The notes under the pieces were generated by a model, which was not told where the DNA came from, did not search any database, and was given only the letters and a program-made list of their open reading frames with translations. From Paludibacteraceae bacterium (GTDB taxonomy: Bacteria > Bacteroidota > Bacteroidia > Bacteroidales > Paludibacteraceae): 52,584 nt of DNA. Position 1 is the stretch's first letter. Every line of letters starts with the position of its first letter. Location: assembly GCA_017550335.1 (NCBI GenBank), contig JAFZPM010000042.1:1-52584 (forward strand). Direction: 5' to 3'. Positions 49,829 through 52,584 of this stretch are shown here, piece after piece. Position numbers and translations under genes: made by a program.

Positions 49829-50251
49829 CTAATCCAATACAAACCGGACGAATACGGCGCAGGAAGAAGAGACCGCCTCCCCATTTTTCCTGGCGGGAAT
49901 CCATTTGGGCATATTCCGCACCACCCTGACCGCCTCCGCATCGAACAGGGGGCCACACCCCCTCGCTACATGAACATCATCGACGGAACCATCTTCCCTT
50001 ACAATGAAACGCACAAATGAACGTCCCTCGACACGTTCCGCCATGTGTTTTTCCGGGTACTCCAGATTTTCCTGGATGTACCTGAGCAGTTCCTCCGCCC
50101 CTCCAGGGAACTCGGCCTTCGTTTCCGGCTCCTGCCCAAAGACAGACAAGACGTACTCCCCCTGAACGGGATCGGCAGGCTTCTTTCCCTGCTGAGCCGT
50201 ACAGACGATGAGTGGTCCCGCTATGAGCAATAAGAGAAATAATTTCTTCAT
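49829..50251 (-). CDS. Exported TonB C-terminal domain protein (first in array)
   Basis: The 140-residue protein is the shortest of the four and lies closest to the promoter. The signal peptide (MKKLFLLLLIAGPLIVCTA) has a Cys but a poor lipobox, so processing is uncertain. The linker is reduced to about 25 residues. The domain follows with TKAEFPGGAEELLRYI, YPEKHMAERVEGRSFVRFIV, EDGSVDDVHVARGCGPLF and MPKWIPARKNGEAV. It is more divergent than the central pair, with RGCGP in place of RSVDP. Like its relatives it lacks the membrane anchor needed for energy coupling by TonB. Confidence 0.82.
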   Translation of the reverse strand: MKKLFLLLLIAGPLIVCTAQQGKKPADPVQGEYVLSVFGQEPETKAEFPGGAEELLRYIQENLEYPEKHMAERVEGRSFVRFIVREDGSVDDVHVARGCGPLFDAEAVRVVRNMPKWIPARKNGEAVSSSCAVFVRFVLD

Positions 50252-50596
50252 GACACGTCAAATTACAGATGTCCGATAAATTGGTCCATATATTTCTACA
50301 TCCACGTCCTTCCCCCACATGTCAATCCCACGGCACCTTCCCGCCTCCGACCGCTTCCGTCCATCGCCGGGAAACATCACAAAGTTAACAAAGATTGGTA
50401 AAAAAACAAGTCATTGTATTTTGGGGATACGCACTCCCCGATATTTCGTAGAGTTCGGCCACACCAGCGGGGTTATCGCATCCCGAACCTATGCTTCCCC
50501 TGCCTGAATTTTTAGCCATTATTCTGATGATTATTTTAAAAAAAATGTATATTCGCATAAAATTACAATCGTCAACTATCAGTTATCAGTAAGAAT
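50252..50596. promoter_or_regulatory. Divergent intergenic region with promoter for the TonB-domain array
   Basis: Minus strand: CAAAGTTA at 50380-50387 is an exact TAACTTTG -7 element, with a CAA-type -33 partner at 50407-50409, 19 nt away. It predicts a start near 50373 and a leader of about 120 nt for the gene at 50251. Plus strand: TATATTCG at 50548-50555 is a one-mismatch -7 element about 40 nt before the ATG at 50597. No gene is seen in the 345 nt. Confidence 0.65.
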
Positions 50597-52093
50597 ATGA
50601 AAAAAATAGCGATCCCGTTTCTCATCAACGCAGTTATTGCCTTGAACAGCATGGCGGCCGATTGGCAGCCGGTCAGCCTCAGTTCCAAAGTGACCAACGT
50701 GCAGCCCATGACAGGTCTGGTGTTGTGGCCCTCAGAGGCAGAAGATCATTATAGCGCATACGGCAAGAGCCATGCGATGGAATACTCGTACGTGGCGCCA
50801 TGCAAAGTGGTGAAAGGCTGCAATGCGGACAGCACCATACAATACGATTGGAGCTATATGGACAACCTTCTGGACGACATCAAAAGCCGCAACCACCAAG
50901 CCGTGATCCGCTTCTTCTACGAATACCCGGGCGAGGCGATGGTGGATAAGAATGTGGGCACGACAGGTGTCCCAGCCTACATCAAAGCCCGATCGGACTA
51001 CAAAGAGAGCAGTAAAACGGTGGCCGGTGATGGCTTCACATACTATGCGGATTGGAGATGCACCGAGCTGCAACGATTCACCAAAGTGTTCTTCACCGAT
51101 TTCGCCCAAAGGTATGAAAAAGACCCACGCATCGCCTTTGTGGAAGTTGGCTTCGGACACTGGTCTGAATACCACATATACGACGAGAACGGAGTGGACA
51201 TCGGCAAGGACGGTAACTTCCCCAAAAAAGATTACCAGAAGGAGTTCTTCCTCCATCTCTCGAAGGTGATGGGCAGCATACCTTGGGCTATCAGCATCGA
51301 CGCGGCGGACGACGATTACTCACCTTTCGCGAGCGACAAGGATCTGCGCAAGCTGGAATTCGGGTTGTTCGACGACTCCTTCATGCATAAGGACCACGAG
51401 ATAGGATCCAAAGAGGGATACAACGAGGAGTGCTGGAACACGATGGGCAAGGACCGCTGGAAAACAGGCGTTTGCGGAGGCGAGATAAGCTATTACAGCA
51501 GCTCGGACCAGAAGAATTTCACCCGCGAGGAAGGCATGTACGGACTCACATGGAAAGGCCAGTCGGAGAAGTACCATATCACCTTCATGATAGCGAACGA
51601 CAACCCCTCCAAGAACAGCTATAAAAACGCTGACCGGTTCAAGGAGTGCAGCATGATGACCGGCTACCACTTCGTGGTCACCAAATGCATCACAGATGGC
51701 ACCCAGACCAAAATCACAGTGGAAAACGCCGGCGTGGCTCCGCTATACAGGGACGCCTATTTCGCGATCGGCTCCATACGCTCGGAACAGACGCTGCGCG
51801 GGTTACTGCCGGGGGAATCGACGGAAGTCACCATCGACGCGGCCCTGGAACGAGACAATAAAGGACGGGCTATTTCCAAACCCACGATCGCCTGCGACTA
51901 CATACTCGACACACAGACCATCGAATACGACTGCGACTACAACGTCACAACGACCGGCCTTCAGGATGTAGAGCAGCAAAACACGGACGATGGCCAACGA
52001 TATGACATCACAGGGAAGAAGGTCTCTGAGGATTACCGCGGCCTGGTGGTCGTCAAAGGGAAGAAGATATTATATAAAGACAAGTTGAAATAA
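50597..52093 (+). CDS. Secreted DUF4832-like glycosidase-fold protein
   Basis: The 498-residue protein has a signal peptide (MKKIAIPFLINAVIALNSMA). The body resembles DUF4874/DUF4832 proteins, which have a TIM-barrel-like N-terminal part and a beta C-terminal part. Visible features are MTGLVLWPSE (about residue 38), AVIRFFYEYPGE (about 100), FTDFAQRYEKDPRIAFVEVGFGHWSEYH (about 168-195) with acidic residues at strand ends as in glycoside hydrolases, and WAISIDAADDDY. A polysaccharide-active role is plausible but unproven. The last 30 residues (GQRYDITGKKVSEDYRGLVVVKGKKILYK) resemble a shortened T9SS-type tail of the kind common in Prevotella-like bacteria. It is a single gene divergent from the TonB-domain array. 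Confidence 0.72.
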   Translation: MKKIAIPFLINAVIALNSMAADWQPVSLSSKVTNVQPMTGLVLWPSEAEDHYSAYGKSHAMEYSYVAPCKVVKGCNADSTIQYDWSYMDNLLDDIKSRNHQAVIRFFYEYPGEAMVDKNVGTTGVPAYIKARSDYKESSKTVAGDGFTYYADWRCTELQRFTKVFFTDFAQRYEKDPRIAFVEVGFGHWSEYHIYDENGVDIGKDGNFPKKDYQKEFFLHLSKVMGSIPWAISIDAADDDYSPFASDKDLRKLEFGLFDDSFMHKDHEIGSKEGYNEECWNTMGKDRWKTGVCGGEISYYSSSDQKNFTREEGMYGLTWKGQSEKYHITFMIANDNPSKNSYKNADRFKECSMMTGYHFVVTKCITDGTQTKITVENAGVAPLYRDAYFAIGSIRSEQTLRGLLPGESTEVTIDAALERDNKGRAISKPTIACDYILDTQTIEYDCDYNVTTTGLQDVEQQNTDDGQRYDITGKKVSEDYRGLVVVKGKKILYKDKLK

Positions 52094-52097
52094 GGAT

Positions 52098-52194
52098 GGG
52101 ACGCAACGCATTTGCTGTGGGCAATGCATTGTCTCTGTAGAGACGCAACATTTTGCGCATACGCAGGTAGAGACGCAATGCATTGCGTCTCTAC
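52098..52194. repeat. REP-like palindrome cluster (copy 3)
   Basis: Two degenerate palindromes (about 52098-52166) are followed by a perfect 28-bp palindrome at 52167-52194, with arms GTAGAGACGCAATG and CATTGCGTCTCTAC. CTA at 52191-52193 is the minus-strand TAG stop of the adjoining transposase remnant. It also lies just past the stop of the 50597 gene and could act as its transcript end. Confidence 0.9.
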
Positions 52195-52478
52195 GGTGTG
52201 GCCTGATTCATTCTGTCAAATTCCCACCGCGCCACATTGTTTTCGATGTATTCCGCGATACGGTTCATTTCCTCTTGGTCACGAATGATACGGTCATGGA
52301 ATCGTGCCTGCCAGGCGAATCGGATGTTGTTTCTGTGCGCATAGACGGTGGTCCCGATTTTTATCCCCCGCACAATCGATGACAGGTTTTTGGATTGAGG
52401 GGAAAGACCGTTTTGCGCAAATTCATAACGAACCGCATTTCCGCAGGTAGTTCCTATGTTTGTAAAAAAAACAGACAA
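52191..52478 (-). pseudogene. REP-associated tyrosine transposase (RAYT), N-terminally truncated
   Basis: The 95-codon frame matches the C-terminal part of IS200-like RAYT proteins: LSSIVRGIKIGTTVYAHRNN, then FAWQARFHDRIIRDQEEMNRIAEYIENNVARW. The last segment contains the tyrosine expected to attack DNA. The N-terminal region with the HUH (His-x-His) metal site is missing, and the sequence upstream is AT-rich and not RAYT-like, so the gene is a remnant that cannot be active alone. Its stop codon is the edge of the perfect REP palindrome, the normal arrangement of a RAYT beside its REP substrate. A full copy elsewhere in the genome would be needed to mobilise the REPs. Confidence 0.8.
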
Positions 52479-52584
52479 GAAACAGAAAAAGAGCGTTAAA
52501 ATTTGTAAGTTTAAAAGTCAAAGGTAAAACGAACAAATAAAAACGCCCTCATATATGCAAAGGAACAATTTTAATTTTAGAAAT

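Overview
The window looks like chromosomal DNA from a member of the Bacteroidota, probably order Bacteroidales. Four things point there: type IX secretion (T9SS) sorting tails of both type A and type B with PorP/SprF-family partners; a type VI-like tube and sheath set (TssD, TssB, TssC) of the Bacteroidota kind; BspA-like leucine-rich repeat proteins, DUF2851 and a TamB/TamL pair; and promoters of the Bacteroides form (TTTG, about 20 nt, TAnnTTTG). No rRNA, tRNA, CRISPR array or intact insertion sequence was seen.

Layout. 1-2015: visibly AT-rich membrane-protein genes built from three copies of one roughly 190-residue unit; the first gene is cut by the window edge. 2300-2640: two good promoters and a strongly folding RNA segment leading into tssD. 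2639-6355: tssD, tssB, tssC and an unrecognised 235-residue gene. 6697-21691: two tandem three-gene cassettes, each with a beta-helix surface protein carrying a type B T9SS tail, a PD40/OmpA-like protein and a PorP/SprF-like barrel; the first surface protein is about 2550 residues with an exact 2790-bp ABAB duplication. 21989-30324: two paralogous LRR proteins without signal peptides but with C-terminal membrane hairpins, flanking a small type A T9SS cargo and an 828-residue fibre-like protein with a 15-residue-period stalk. 30383-30925: an HXXEE membrane protein.

Minus strand, 46098 down to 30939: a tight five-gene envelope operon (lipid kinase, outer-membrane barrel, lipoprotein, TamB, TamL), then a large alpha-2-macroglobulin-like protein whose thioester motif has been lost. 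46180-47481: DUF2851 on the plus strand. 50251 down to 47478: a tandem array of four small exported proteins that are little more than TonB C-terminal domains, decorated with REP-like palindromes whose edges supply stop codons. 50597-52093: a secreted DUF4832-like protein. 52191-52478: the C-terminal remnant of a REP-associated tyrosine transposase, next to a perfect 28-bp REP palindrome.

Most of the window is about building, exporting and displaying proteins at the cell envelope. The best candidates for something new are the duplicated T9SS type B adhesin/OmpA/PorP cassettes, the LRR-fibre-LRR locus, the structured RNA before tssD, and the REP elements that have rewritten gene ends in the TonB-domain array.
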